Shown: positions 8,366 through 16,270 of the stretch, piece by piece
How the letters are laid out: each line of letters starts with the position of its first letter
Position numbering within the stretch: position 1 is the first letter of the stretch
Source of the DNA: CAVQBP01 sp964448105
GTDB taxonomy: Bacteria > Bacteroidota > Ignavibacteria > Ignavibacteriales > Ignavibacteriaceae
Assembly: GCA_964448105.1 (NCBI GenBank)
Contig: CAYUVK010000029.1
Span: 1 to 48,070 of the forward strand
Length of the DNA stretch: 48,070 bases
Direction of reading: 5' to 3'
Made by a program: the position numbers and the translations under genes
The notes under the pieces: model-generated
The model's database searches: none
Seen by the model: only the letters and a program-made list of their open reading frames with translations
What the model was told of the DNA's origin: nothing

Positions 8366-10228
8366 TTATTTATATAAAAAATATTTTTTTGAAAATTCAC
8401 GAAAATCCGATGCTTCTTTTTCAAGAAGCGGTTTTAAATCTTTAATATTAAAATTACCTTCGAGCATATCTCTAACTTTGCTTGTCCCTACAACATTATC
8501 AAACATTCTAAACCTGCTTTTATTTTCAACTTTAAAAAGGGCAGAATCAGGATATAATTCTTTTAATGCGTTAATAATATAAAATTGTATCTCCATAAGT
8601 TTAACTCTTTTATAATCCGTTATGTGGGTTTCAACTCCATAAAGATCTTTTCCCATACCGAAATTGTAAAAGGGTTTGTAAGTAATTGGTCTGAATATTA
8701 CCCCTTCAAGTTTGTAGCTGTTCATTTTATCTGCAAGTTTTTTAGAATCAATCCACTCAGCAGCAAAAGTTTGAAAAGGAAGGGTATAACCGATGCCTAT
8801 TGATATTGCATTCAGTTCTCCAATAATACCGGAAGAAACATAGTAAAACGGTGAATACTTATTAGGGATATGAGGAGAAGTTGGCACCCATGGTAATCCT
8901 GTATCTTCAAATGTCATGCCTCTGTTCCACCCTTCCATTGGAATAACAGTTAATTTACATCTAACACCTCCTCTCAACATTCCTTCATTATTAATTAATG
9001 TAGCAAGTTCGCTACAGGTTAAACCGTACACGTAAGGTATTTTGAACATGCTGACAAATGTAAAGTGACCGTCTTCAACAAGACCACCTTCGACTCTATA
9101 CCCGCCCAAAGGATCCGGTCTGTCAAGCACAACTACTTCAATATTATTTTCTGCCGCAGCTTCCATTATGAGTCCCATAGTGCTTATATATGTATAAGAT
9201 CTGCAGCCAATATCCTGGATATCATAAACCAATACATCAATATTCTTCAATAAACTTGAATCGGGTTTACGGGTTTTTCCGTATAAGGAATAAACAGGAA
9301 GCTTTGTATATTCATCAGTATAAGATTCTACGTAATCACCGGCAGCATAATTACCTCTTACTCCATGTTCAGGTCCGAAAAGAGCTACAAGGTTTACATT
9401 TGGAGCTTCATTTAAAATATCAATTGTTGATTCCAGCTTGCTGTCAACTCCAGTGGGATTAGTAACAAGTCCAACTCTTTTTCCTTTTAGAATATCAAAG
9501 TTTCTATCTCTAAGAACTTCGATACCAGTTTTTACCACAGGATCCGTTCTGAATATTTTATCATAATTAATTTTTAAGCCGGCAAGTTTCTGTGCTACTA
9601 GATTTTGAATTGTTTTATCTCTTATAAATCTGTAAAAGTCTTCTCCGGGACATAAAGTTAAGGCGTAATCCTTATGACCTTTAATGCTATCTAAAGATAC
9701 GTGGAATTTTTTTACGAGAAAACTTGTTAAATCTACGACAGCTTTTAATCCCTTTTTATTAAATTCCTGGACTTCGTAATTACCAATTACACAAATAAGA
9801 GCGTGACCGCGTACATCATAATTTGTATTTGTATCTCCGGGATATTTTAAGGGACGTGCTTCGTAAATATTTCCATCTAAATCAATAATATAATGATACG
9901 GAATGTCCATCCATCCCTTTTCTGTTCTGCTCCACGATTGTAAGTGCTTTAGATAATCAATAACATTTTTACCTTGAGGGAAAAATTCACCGCTATGATG
10001 AAGCGTAATTTTTGTAATAGTTTGTTCAGGTAAAGTTTTTTCACCCGGGTCCCACCCCCACTCTTCACGGGCAATAACCTTCATACCGGGGGGATATTCA
10101 ATATCGGTTGTATTTGTTTCATATTTGCTTGTGGAGCAGCCGTAAATGAATAAAAAAATTATGAGGGGAAGGCTTTTTAAATATTTCAATTTAATTACCC
10201 TTGATAATTTATAGAAAAGAAATTTCAT
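8366..10228 (-). CDS. Bifunctional lipoprotein: N-acetylmuramoyl-L-alanine amidase (amidase_2/PGRP) fused to NamZ exo-muramidase
   Basis: Lipoprotein of 620 residues with a signal sequence ending in a lipobox (FIYGC, C31). Residues about 50-205 are an amidase_2 (PGRP-fold, zinc) domain: ITLHHSG with H77, PYHYIIDLDG, GHALICVIGNYE, and GHKDYALTLCPG with H185 and C193 as the further zinc ligands. Residues about 235-620 are a complete NamZ (DUF1343) domain: GKRVGLVTNPTG, FGPEHG with E287, DIQDIGCRSYTYISTM, VLDRPDPLGG. NamZ enzymes act on MurNAc ends without peptide, and an amidase removes that peptide, so the two reactions would follow one another at one site. In Bacillus subtilis the equivalent activities (AmiE, NamZ) are separate proteins of one operon. 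It overlaps the PhyH gene by four bases (ATGA) and precedes the URO-D gene by two. Confidence 0.93.
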   Translation of the reverse strand: MKFLFYKLSRVIKLKYLKSLPLIIFLFIYGCSTSKYETNTTDIEYPPGMKVIAREEWGWDPGEKTLPEQTITKITLHHSGEFFPQGKNVIDYLKHLQSWSRTEKGWMDIPYHYIIDLDGNIYEARPLKYPGDTNTNYDVRGHALICVIGNYEVQEFNKKGLKAVVDLTSFLVKKFHVSLDSIKGHKDYALTLCPGEDFYRFIRDKTIQNLVAQKLAGLKINYDKIFRTDPVVKTGIEVLRDRNFDILKGKRVGLVTNPTGVDSKLESTIDILNEAPNVNLVALFGPEHGVRGNYAAGDYVESYTDEYTKLPVYSLYGKTRKPDSSLLKNIDVLVYDIQDIGCRSYTYISTMGLIMEAAAENNIEVVVLDRPDPLGGYRVEGGLVEDGHFTFVSMFKIPYVYGLTCSELATLINNEGMLRGGVRCKLTVIPMEGWNRGMTFEDTGLPWVPTSPHIPNKYSPFYYVSSGIIGELNAISIGIGYTLPFQTFAAEWIDSKKLADKMNSYKLEGVIFRPITYKPFYNFGMGKDLYGVETHITDYKRVKLMEIQFYIINALKELYPDSALFKVENKSRFRMFDNVVGTSKVRDMLEGNFNIKDLKPLLEKEASDFREFSKKYFLYK

Positions 10229-11079
10229 ATTAATAATGGAGTATACTTCGTTTCTATTTTATCACCGTTCTTTAAACCGGAACAGGATTTATGAGTAGCA
10301 TTTCTCGGATCAGATGCACTAAATGTATTTCCGTCAGCAGTATAAATGATTGTCATTCCTTCTCGAATTTCATTTGAAATATTCTGACCGGCGCCATGAA
10401 ATGTTAAACCGGAATGGAATGTTACATCTCCTGCATTAATAGGAGTATATACTTTTTCAATTCCTTTTACAATTTCAGGCTGATGCGGATTTTTAAATAT
10501 ATCAACATATTCTTTCTCTTCAATTTTATGTGAGCCTGGATAGAAATAAAGACATCCTTTTTCTTGGGGGACATCATTTAAGGCAATCCACATAGTTGTT
10601 GTAAGCTCTCCTTCATTAATTGGCCAGTAACTGATATCTTGATGTGCATCTGTAACTCTGCCATGCGGTTCTTTAAATAACGCTTGATCGTGCCATAGTC
10701 TAACTCCTGGAACTTGCATTAAATCTCTTGCAATCCCTGCGAAACGTTTACCGAAAACAAAATCTTTTATTGCAGGAAAATCCCAGCACAAATAACCGCA
10801 TTGTGAAAATGATTGTTCGTATTGAGATTTTTCTGCAAGAGTTCTATTATCTTTTCCTTTCCGGATTAAAACCGCAGCTTCCACAATTTTACGTGTATAA
10901 TTTAATGCTTCCCCAGACAAAATATTTTTAAGAGTAATAAACCCATTTTCTTTATATGTGTTTTTCTGCTCCTTATTAATTTGGTAAGCAGAATTGTAAG
11001 TTTCCAAAATTTCTTTGGGAGTAGTTTGATTTAAAATTTTTAATGCATTCTCGTTTGTTATTCCTTCAAATGCTATCAT
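10225..11079 (-). CDS. PhyH-family Fe(II)/2-oxoglutarate-dependent dioxygenase
   Basis: Cytoplasmic protein of 284 residues with the phytanoyl-CoA dioxygenase fold. The facial triad is visible: H146 and D148 in DAHQDISYW and H228 in LTFHGAGQN, with R239 as the likely 2-oxoglutarate-binding Arg. PGSHKIEEKEY is the usual conserved segment between them. Bacterial members hydroxylate or demodify many small molecules (for example ectoine, secondary metabolites, quorum signals), so the name says little about substrate. It is the first gene of a three-gene operon and overlaps the amidase-NamZ start by four bases, implying a role linked to a murein-derived compound. Upstream, 131 bases separate it from a divergent serine hydrolase gene, giving room for two promoters. 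Confidence 0.88.
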   Translation of the reverse strand: MIAFEGITNENALKILNQTTPKEILETYNSAYQINKEQKNTYKENGFITLKNILSGEALNYTRKIVEAAVLIRKGKDNRTLAEKSQYEQSFSQCGYLCWDFPAIKDFVFGKRFAGIARDLMQVPGVRLWHDQALFKEPHGRVTDAHQDISYWPINEGELTTTMWIALNDVPQEKGCLYFYPGSHKIEEKEYVDIFKNPHQPEIVKGIEKVYTPINAGDVTFHSGLTFHGAGQNISNEIREGMTIIYTADGNTFSASDPRNATHKSCSGLKNGDKIETKYTPLLI

Positions 11080-11198
11080 ATTTTTCAGACTTTTTATATA
11101 ATTTATAATTTATAATAATAAAAACTTATTAAATTAAATATGACAGTCAAATGTTTTTTAATACTTATTTTTATAATTAAAATAGATAAATCCGGAGT

Positions 11199-11203
11199 GA
11201 GGA
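11199..11203 (+). promoter_or_regulatory. Ribosome binding site supporting a GTG start
   Basis: GAGGA lies seven bases upstream of the GTG at 11211, with another GGAG just before it (11194-11197). This decides the non-ATG start of the serine hydrolase gene, which then begins with MKKKRIIFSV, a good signal sequence. Confidence 0.6.
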
Positions 11204-11210
11204 CGAAATA

Positions 11211-12461
11211 GTGAAAAAAAAGCGAATTATATTCTCTGTTTTGATTCTAATACCCATGTTTATTAATTTTTTCTTATTTAAAAATCCTTCACGAAAACTC
11301 GTAACAATTAAATCTGAACCAAGTTTTTATAATTCAGAGAATTCACTTTTAATTAAACATCATTTAATAATCCCGGATAGTAAAAATAGATTTGAATCTG
11401 TTGACAGCGTTATTAATTCCGCAATCGCAGACTCAGCATTTCCTGGTGCGGTTATATTAATTCAAAAGGACGAAAAAATTATTCATCAAAAAGCTTTCGG
11501 CCATTTCACTTATGATACCTCTTCTGGGAGAATATCATTAAATACTATGTATGATTTAGCATCTTTAACCAAGGTAACAGCTACGACTACAGCAACTATG
11601 ATTTGTTACGATAGAGGTTTGTTTAAGCTTTATGATAAAGTTGCCAAATATCTCCCAAAGTTTGGAGTAAACGGAAAAGAAAATATTACAATAAGAAATT
11701 TGTTAGTTCATGACAGCGGTCTGAGACCTGATATACCTTCTTATAAAGCATTTGACTCTGTCGCCAATAAAGCGCAGGGAGTGATGAATGAAATTTACAA
11801 TGATACTCTTATTTACCATACCGGAACAAAAATGGTTTACTCCGATTTAAATTTTATCTTGATGGGAAAAATTATAGAAAAAGTAACCGGTACAACTTTG
11901 GATAAATTTTGCGAAAAAAATATTTTTAAGCCGCTCGGAATGAATAGTACAATGTTTAATCCTCCTGACTCGCTCGTTTATAGAATTGCACCGACCGAAT
12001 ATGATAATTACTGGAGACACCATCAGATTTGGGGAACTGTGCATGATGAAACCTCAGAACTTTTAGGAGGAGTTGCAGGACATGCAGGTTTATTTTCTAC
12101 AGCAGGAGATCTGGCAAAACTTTTGCAGATGCTATTGAACAAGGGGATATATAACAACAAAAGATATATTAAGGCTTCTACAGTTGAAATGTTTGTAAAA
12201 AAACAATCTGATTTAAGTTCAAGAGCTTTAGGATGGGGGACAAAATCTTCCGGCTATTCTTCCGCCGGAAATCTATTTAGTGATGTTTCTTACGGTCATA
12301 CGGGTTTTACGGGTACGTCAGCATGGACAGACCCAACCAGAAATTTATTTGTTGTATTATTAACTAATAGAGTTTACCCTACGAGGAAAAATTTGAAAAT
12401 TTCAAAAGTTAGACCCATAGTACACAATGCAGTTATTGAAGCTCTGGAAAAAGGGAGATGA
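11211..12461 (+). CDS. Serine hydrolase of the class C beta-lactamase/penicillin-binding-protein-like family
   Basis: Exported or membrane-anchored protein of 416 residues starting at GTG. Catalytic motifs are S118-L-T-K121 (nucleophile and Lys), Y210-S-D-L-N-F (Tyr motif) and GHTGFTGTS near residue 365 (the KTG-equivalent box). The DLASLTKVTATTTATM and YSDLNFILMG stretches are like those of the serine-hydrolase domain that is fused to GH3 beta-N-acetylhexosaminidases in many Bacteroidota, here as a stand-alone protein. Relatives are D,D-peptidases, esterases and amidases acting on wall peptides. It ends five bases before the convergent class-A-type gene. A role in trimming D-amino acid peptides from murein is inferred from the neighbours. 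True beta-lactamase activity cannot be excluded but is not expected. Confidence 0.88.
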   Translation: MKKKRIIFSVLILIPMFINFFLFKNPSRKLVTIKSEPSFYNSENSLLIKHHLIIPDSKNRFESVDSVINSAIADSAFPGAVILIQKDEKIIHQKAFGHFTYDTSSGRISLNTMYDLASLTKVTATTTATMICYDRGLFKLYDKVAKYLPKFGVNGKENITIRNLLVHDSGLRPDIPSYKAFDSVANKAQGVMNEIYNDTLIYHTGTKMVYSDLNFILMGKIIEKVTGTTLDKFCEKNIFKPLGMNSTMFNPPDSLVYRIAPTEYDNYWRHHQIWGTVHDETSELLGGVAGHAGLFSTAGDLAKLLQMLLNKGIYNNKRYIKASTVEMFVKKQSDLSSRALGWGTKSSGYSSAGNLFSDVSYGHTGFTGTSAWTDPTRNLFVVLLTNRVYPTRKNLKISKVRPIVHNAVIEALEKGR

Positions 12462-12466
12462 GTTCT

Positions 12467-13462
12467 TTAATAATTATTGTTTCTAAATCTCCTTTTCATT
12501 AATTGATAAACTTTGAAAGAAAGAATTTTCATTTTAGGTGAAGCAATTTCTTCCGTAACCGGTGTAAACAAAGCTATTACATACTTAACCTTCCCGTCAT
12601 CAACAATACCGACATCATTTGTATAAATACTCCACCAGCCTGTTTTATGATAAAACATTACATTTTTTGGTAAGCCTTCAGAAAGTTTAGATGTATCCAG
12701 CTGCCGTCCGAGCAATGATTTCATCTGCATGCTTACCCACGCATTAACCAAAGTATTTTTATATATCCTATACATAAAATCAGCCGCATGGAGTGCACAG
12801 GTTTCAGTTCCCCTTACGGTATCGTAACCGGGATCTTCAAACTTTCTGCTTAAAAATTTCCTTGTTACTTCACTTCCGTACCAGCCGAATCCATCTATCA
12901 TCTTATTTATTTCAGGACGTGTGGCTTTATCGATCAGACAATTTGCAGCTGAATTATCACTACGGGTTATCATTAAATCCAGAAGATAATTTATAGTGAC
13001 AGTATCACCATCCTTTAATACTGGCCGCGGATCATTTTCTATCTGTTTGGATTTGTCGACAGTATTTGGTGATTTAACAATGAATTCATCATATAAAGAA
13101 AATTTCCCTTCGCTAATTTGTTTTAAAATTGAAGCTGCAACATACATTTTGTAAACACTGGCAGGGTAGATAAAATTATCAAAATTAACTCCTCCCAGTC
13201 TTGCAGGGTTTGAGTTTAAATCAATTACAGTAAAAGAGATCTGCTCAATTCCATCTTCCCCCGCATCATAACTACTATCCAGCCCAACATTTTTTACAAT
13301 TGATAAGAGAGAATCGGAAAGTGATTTATCAATCCGGTAGTAATCCGGCACTTCTGTAACAGTAGGTCGTTCATTTGTATTTTGCGGATGGATTAAAATA
13401 AATAAAAAAATTAAAAAAAATGCCAGAGCATTCATTCTTTCCATTTCAATAAAAGGAAACAT
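12467..13462 (-). CDS. Serine hydrolase of the class A beta-lactamase-like family (beta-lactamase_2)
   Basis: Exported protein of up to 331 residues. Motifs counted from the longest frame: S102-V-Y-K105 in YPASVYKMYVAASIL, S168-D-N170 in ITRSDNSAANCL, and K273-T-G275 in FYHKTGWW. The E-x-x-L-N omega-loop motif that supplies the deacylating Glu of real class A beta-lactamases is not seen where expected (KFEDPGYDTVRGTET region), so a peptidase or esterase role on wall material is more likely than drug resistance. In-frame ATGs at 13444 and 13435 would start nearer the hydrophobic signal sequence and the second follows GGAAAGA, so the true start may be there. It is the last gene of a trio with NlpC/P60 (22-base gap) and transglutaminase-like genes. 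Confidence 0.85.
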   Translation of the reverse strand: MFPFIEMERMNALAFFLIFLFILIHPQNTNERPTVTEVPDYYRIDKSLSDSLLSIVKNVGLDSSYDAGEDGIEQISFTVIDLNSNPARLGGVNFDNFIYPASVYKMYVAASILKQISEGKFSLYDEFIVKSPNTVDKSKQIENDPRPVLKDGDTVTINYLLDLMITRSDNSAANCLIDKATRPEINKMIDGFGWYGSEVTRKFLSRKFEDPGYDTVRGTETCALHAADFMYRIYKNTLVNAWVSMQMKSLLGRQLDTSKLSEGLPKNVMFYHKTGWWSIYTNDVGIVDDGKVKYVIALFTPVTEEIASPKMKILSFKVYQLMKRRFRNNNY

Positions 13463-13484
13463 GATATGCTAAAATTAAAATTGT

Positions 13485-14681
13485 TTATTTAATCCCGTTG
13501 TAAAACTTATTATTTGAAATATTAACTACACCATTTTTACCGATCGAGTTTAATACCCTTTTTGCACAGACAAAAGAGTCATCCCTGTAAGCACTATAAT
13601 TTGATTTGTCTTTTGAGAAACTGTTTATCTTTATTTTTCCGGAGGCATTGATATAGTCTCCATCTCCAATATAAATTGCAACATGCGTAATTTTTTGCTT
13701 GGTAAGTGTATTCCCTTTTTCGCCGAAGAAAAGAAGATCTCCCGGCTCAAGATTTTCCAACTTATCTTTAGTATTAATAGGTTCGCCTATATTAACCTGT
13801 TGAGATGCATCTCGAGGCAGAATTATCCCATTAAGAAAGAAAACAGTTTTTGTAAAACCGCTGCAATCCATTCCCTTTACAGATGTTCCTCCCCAAAGAT
13901 AAGGAATTCCCATAAATGACTCTGCAGTTTTAAGAATATTTTCTGCAGTTGGGTTTACTTCACCAAGCCATTCTTTGAAAGGTTTACAATCCCCGGATTT
14001 TATAAAAGCTGTCTTCCCATCAGGATAAGTTACTTTGTAGAAGCCGCTTTCTTTCCCGGAATATATAAGGATATCTCCAATAACAATATCGGTAACCCTT
14101 GCCGAATTTTCATCAGGCTTTGAATAAGTAAAACTGAAATCTTTTGTAAAGATTATTTTATCGGAGTTATTCCATGAAACCAAGCTGTCATGATCGACTC
14201 TATAGAATCCGTCATCTTCAACCCACGAAATATATTTATCCGGTGTTTGAATTAAATACCACCCCTTTTTTTGTTTTAGAACTTTAATAGGAGTTCCAAG
14301 AAGTGCCTGTGATGCCATTTCCGCCTGGTTCTTCGGTTGTGTCCGTAGATTGGCTACGGAGAGATCAACAATTCCATAAGTTTTTTCCCCGAGCTCCTTA
14401 CCGGGTAAAATTTCAACTTGATCATCTATATTGGAAATATCTAATTTTTTAAACAATTCCTCTTTGGCTTCAGGAAGATTTGTTTCACCCTTAAGGATGA
14501 AGTTATTATTTATTTGTTCAACATTGATTTGAAATATTGCTGTCCGGGAATCCGGGGCATATTTATTTTCTAATTCTTTTATTACGGATTGAATTTTGTC
14601 CATCTCATTACTTCTCTGCGCAAAAAGATTAATTGCAAATAAAATAAGAAATAATAAAAATATTTTAAATTTTAATTTCAT
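13485..14681 (-). CDS. SH3-domain NlpC/P60 peptidase (gamma-D-glutamyl-diamino-acid endopeptidase type)
   Basis: Exported protein of 398 residues with a signal peptide ending near FAQ (residues 20-22). After a lipid-anchor-free N-domain, two bacterial SH3-like segments lie at about 100-160 (GIVDLSVANLRTQP start) and 175-235. The C-terminal NlpC/P60 domain starts near 245: YLWGGTSVKGMDCSGF with C273 as nucleophile, ITHVAIYIGDGDYINASG with H333. The third polar residue, twelve residues after the His in characterised YkfC and Spr enzymes, is N345 here instead of His. The architecture matches YkfC-like enzymes that cut L-Ala-D-Glu from diamino acid in recycled or foreign murein peptides. It sits in the middle of a three-gene minus-strand operon. 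Confidence 0.9.
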   Translation of the reverse strand: MKLKFKIFLLFLILFAINLFAQRSNEMDKIQSVIKELENKYAPDSRTAIFQINVEQINNNFILKGETNLPEAKEELFKKLDISNIDDQVEILPGKELGEKTYGIVDLSVANLRTQPKNQAEMASQALLGTPIKVLKQKKGWYLIQTPDKYISWVEDDGFYRVDHDSLVSWNNSDKIIFTKDFSFTYSKPDENSARVTDIVIGDILIYSGKESGFYKVTYPDGKTAFIKSGDCKPFKEWLGEVNPTAENILKTAESFMGIPYLWGGTSVKGMDCSGFTKTVFFLNGIILPRDASQQVNIGEPINTKDKLENLEPGDLLFFGEKGNTLTKQKITHVAIYIGDGDYINASGKIKINSFSKDKSNYSAYRDDSFVCAKRVLNSIGKNGVVNISNNKFYNGIK

Positions 14682-14704
14682 ATCTAATGTCCAACTACTA
14701 TTAA

Positions 14705-16132
14705 CTAATTATTGTTTTCATATTCAACTTTCATATCATAGTCCCATTTATCAAAGTAGATATTTCCTCCCCTCCATTCTAATTCGCCTCTCTGGAAATC
14801 AACTGTTTCGCTTCTAGGAAAGATCTTTGCCGGAAACAAAGGTGATGAGAAGTCATCATTAATTATAAGATGATGTGCATCTATTCCGCCAAAGTAAAAA
14901 TATTTTTCCTCATCATTTGAAAAATTCTGCATCCCAAAGTCGGGGTCGACCGGTACCCAGCCGTAACCTTCAAAATAAATTTCAGTCCAATCATGCAAGT
15001 TAACAGAGCCGGGATGAAGCATCCATCCACTCTGCCATTTTGCAGGAATACCATTATACCGGCAAAGCGTAATAAACAGCATCGATTTTATTCCGCAATC
15101 TCCGTAACCTTTCTCTGCACAATACTCAGATATATCATTGATAGTTGAATATTCTCTTGCACCTGCCCACGGGATATTTTTGCTAATCCATTCAAAAATT
15201 TTTTTAGCTATTATATAGGGATTATCTTCTTTCCCGACAATTTTTTTTGAAATCTCCTTTATTTCTTTTATAAAAACCATATGCGGTTTTCTTTCGGAGG
15301 TAAATATTTTATATCCAATGCTCTTTTTATTGTAAGGAAGGACCTTATCAGGATTTATATTAAATAACTCTGCATAATTAGTAACTTCGAATACAAGATT
15401 AAATTTAGTCGGCTCATCTTTGTGTGCGGTTTTTTCAAAATAAATAGTTCTCTGAGGATTTTCATTTCCGGCGATTATATACTCATTACTATTAAGAGAT
15501 AAAAGCTTAATATTAGTCTGTCTTTGATGTCCTTCCCTTGGATAAGGAAGCCAGCAGCGAATAATTTCTCCGTCAGGAACAGCATTTGGTTTTATCGTAA
15601 CCACATAGTCTAATTTATGAATTACTTTTTTTACTAAATTTTTATTTAGTTCTTTTGATTCATTTACGGCTTCGGGAATATAAGTTGAAAGATATTTGTT
15701 AAGTTCACTTACAGATTCTCCGTCAACCTTTTCTTTTTGCTTTTTAGCTTCTTTGTTTACTCTGAATAGATTTGCAGCGGCACGGTTAAAATAAAATTTC
15801 TTTCCATCAATTATTTTATATTCAAGAGATCCATCTTTTTCCCATTTCTCAAGGGTTTTTTCATCAGCATCAGGGTAATATTTTCTAACATATTCGAGTA
15901 TATCTGCTGAAGATTTTTGAAAATCCAGTCTTATTCTGTTTAATTTATCTTTCTGAAAACTAAGTTCATATTTTTCAGCGGGAGCAGGATCATCTTTATT
16001 TAGTATTTCATCGATCATGGATGAAGCTTTTGTAAAATTACCCGCTTCTATTTCTTTATTTATTTCAGGATATTTTGTCTGGGCAACTACTATAACAGAA
16101 AGAAGCAAAAACATAAGTAAAATATTTTTCAT
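14705..16132 (-). CDS. Exported transglutaminase-like cysteine protein
   Basis: Protein of 475 residues from the ATG at 16132; a TTG six codons upstream (16150) opens the same frame, but the ATG gives a clean signal peptide (MKNILLMFLLLSVIVVAQ). The N-terminal third is charged and helical; the middle is a beta-rich segment (KLDYVVTIKPNAVPDGEIIRCWLPYP) usual in Bacteroidota transglutaminase-like proteins. The catalytic triad, counted from the TTG frame, is C352 in GYGDCGIKSML, H386 in NLHDWTEIYFEGYGWVPVD and D402. These folds usually act as peptidases or amidases in bacteria rather than cross-linkers. It heads the operon followed by NlpC/P60 (23-base gap), which points to action on wall-derived peptides. 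Weak ribosome binding site. Confidence 0.87.
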   Translation of the reverse strand: MKNILLMFLLLSVIVVAQTKYPEINKEIEAGNFTKASSMIDEILNKDDPAPAEKYELSFQKDKLNRIRLDFQKSSADILEYVRKYYPDADEKTLEKWEKDGSLEYKIIDGKKFYFNRAAANLFRVNKEAKKQKEKVDGESVSELNKYLSTYIPEAVNESKELNKNLVKKVIHKLDYVVTIKPNAVPDGEIIRCWLPYPREGHQRQTNIKLLSLNSNEYIIAGNENPQRTIYFEKTAHKDEPTKFNLVFEVTNYAELFNINPDKVLPYNKKSIGYKIFTSERKPHMVFIKEIKEISKKIVGKEDNPYIIAKKIFEWISKNIPWAGAREYSTINDISEYCAEKGYGDCGIKSMLFITLCRYNGIPAKWQSGWMLHPGSVNLHDWTEIYFEGYGWVPVDPDFGMQNFSNDEEKYFYFGGIDAHHLIINDDFSSPLFPAKIFPRSETVDFQRGELEWRGGNIYFDKWDYDMKVEYENNN

Positions 16133-16256
16133 TTTAATATTGGAATCCAACTAAATAACAGATTATATTTCGGCAAAGGTTGATGAGCCTATCTTTTAAA
16201 GATAGAAAATATTTAAGAATTCTTCTTTAAATAAATTTATGAAAAATATTTTAAAA

Positions 16257-16262
16257 AAGGAG
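16257..16262 (+). promoter_or_regulatory. Ribosome binding site supporting a TTG start
   Basis: AAGGAG ends eight bases before TTG at 16271. No ATG lies between this site and the conserved first helix of the downstream membrane protein, so the site supports an unusual TTG start. Confidence 0.65.
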
Positions 16263-16270
16263 AATAAACT

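Noticed and set aside
10225..11079. Phytanoyl-CoA degradation enzyme
   Set aside because: Only the fold and metal triad support the name; no lipid or CoA genes are nearby, so no fatty-acid role is claimed.
12467..13462. Class A beta-lactamase (antibiotic resistance)
   Set aside because: S-x-x-K, SDN and KTG are present, but the E-x-x-L-N omega-loop motif is not seen and the operon partners are murein peptidases.
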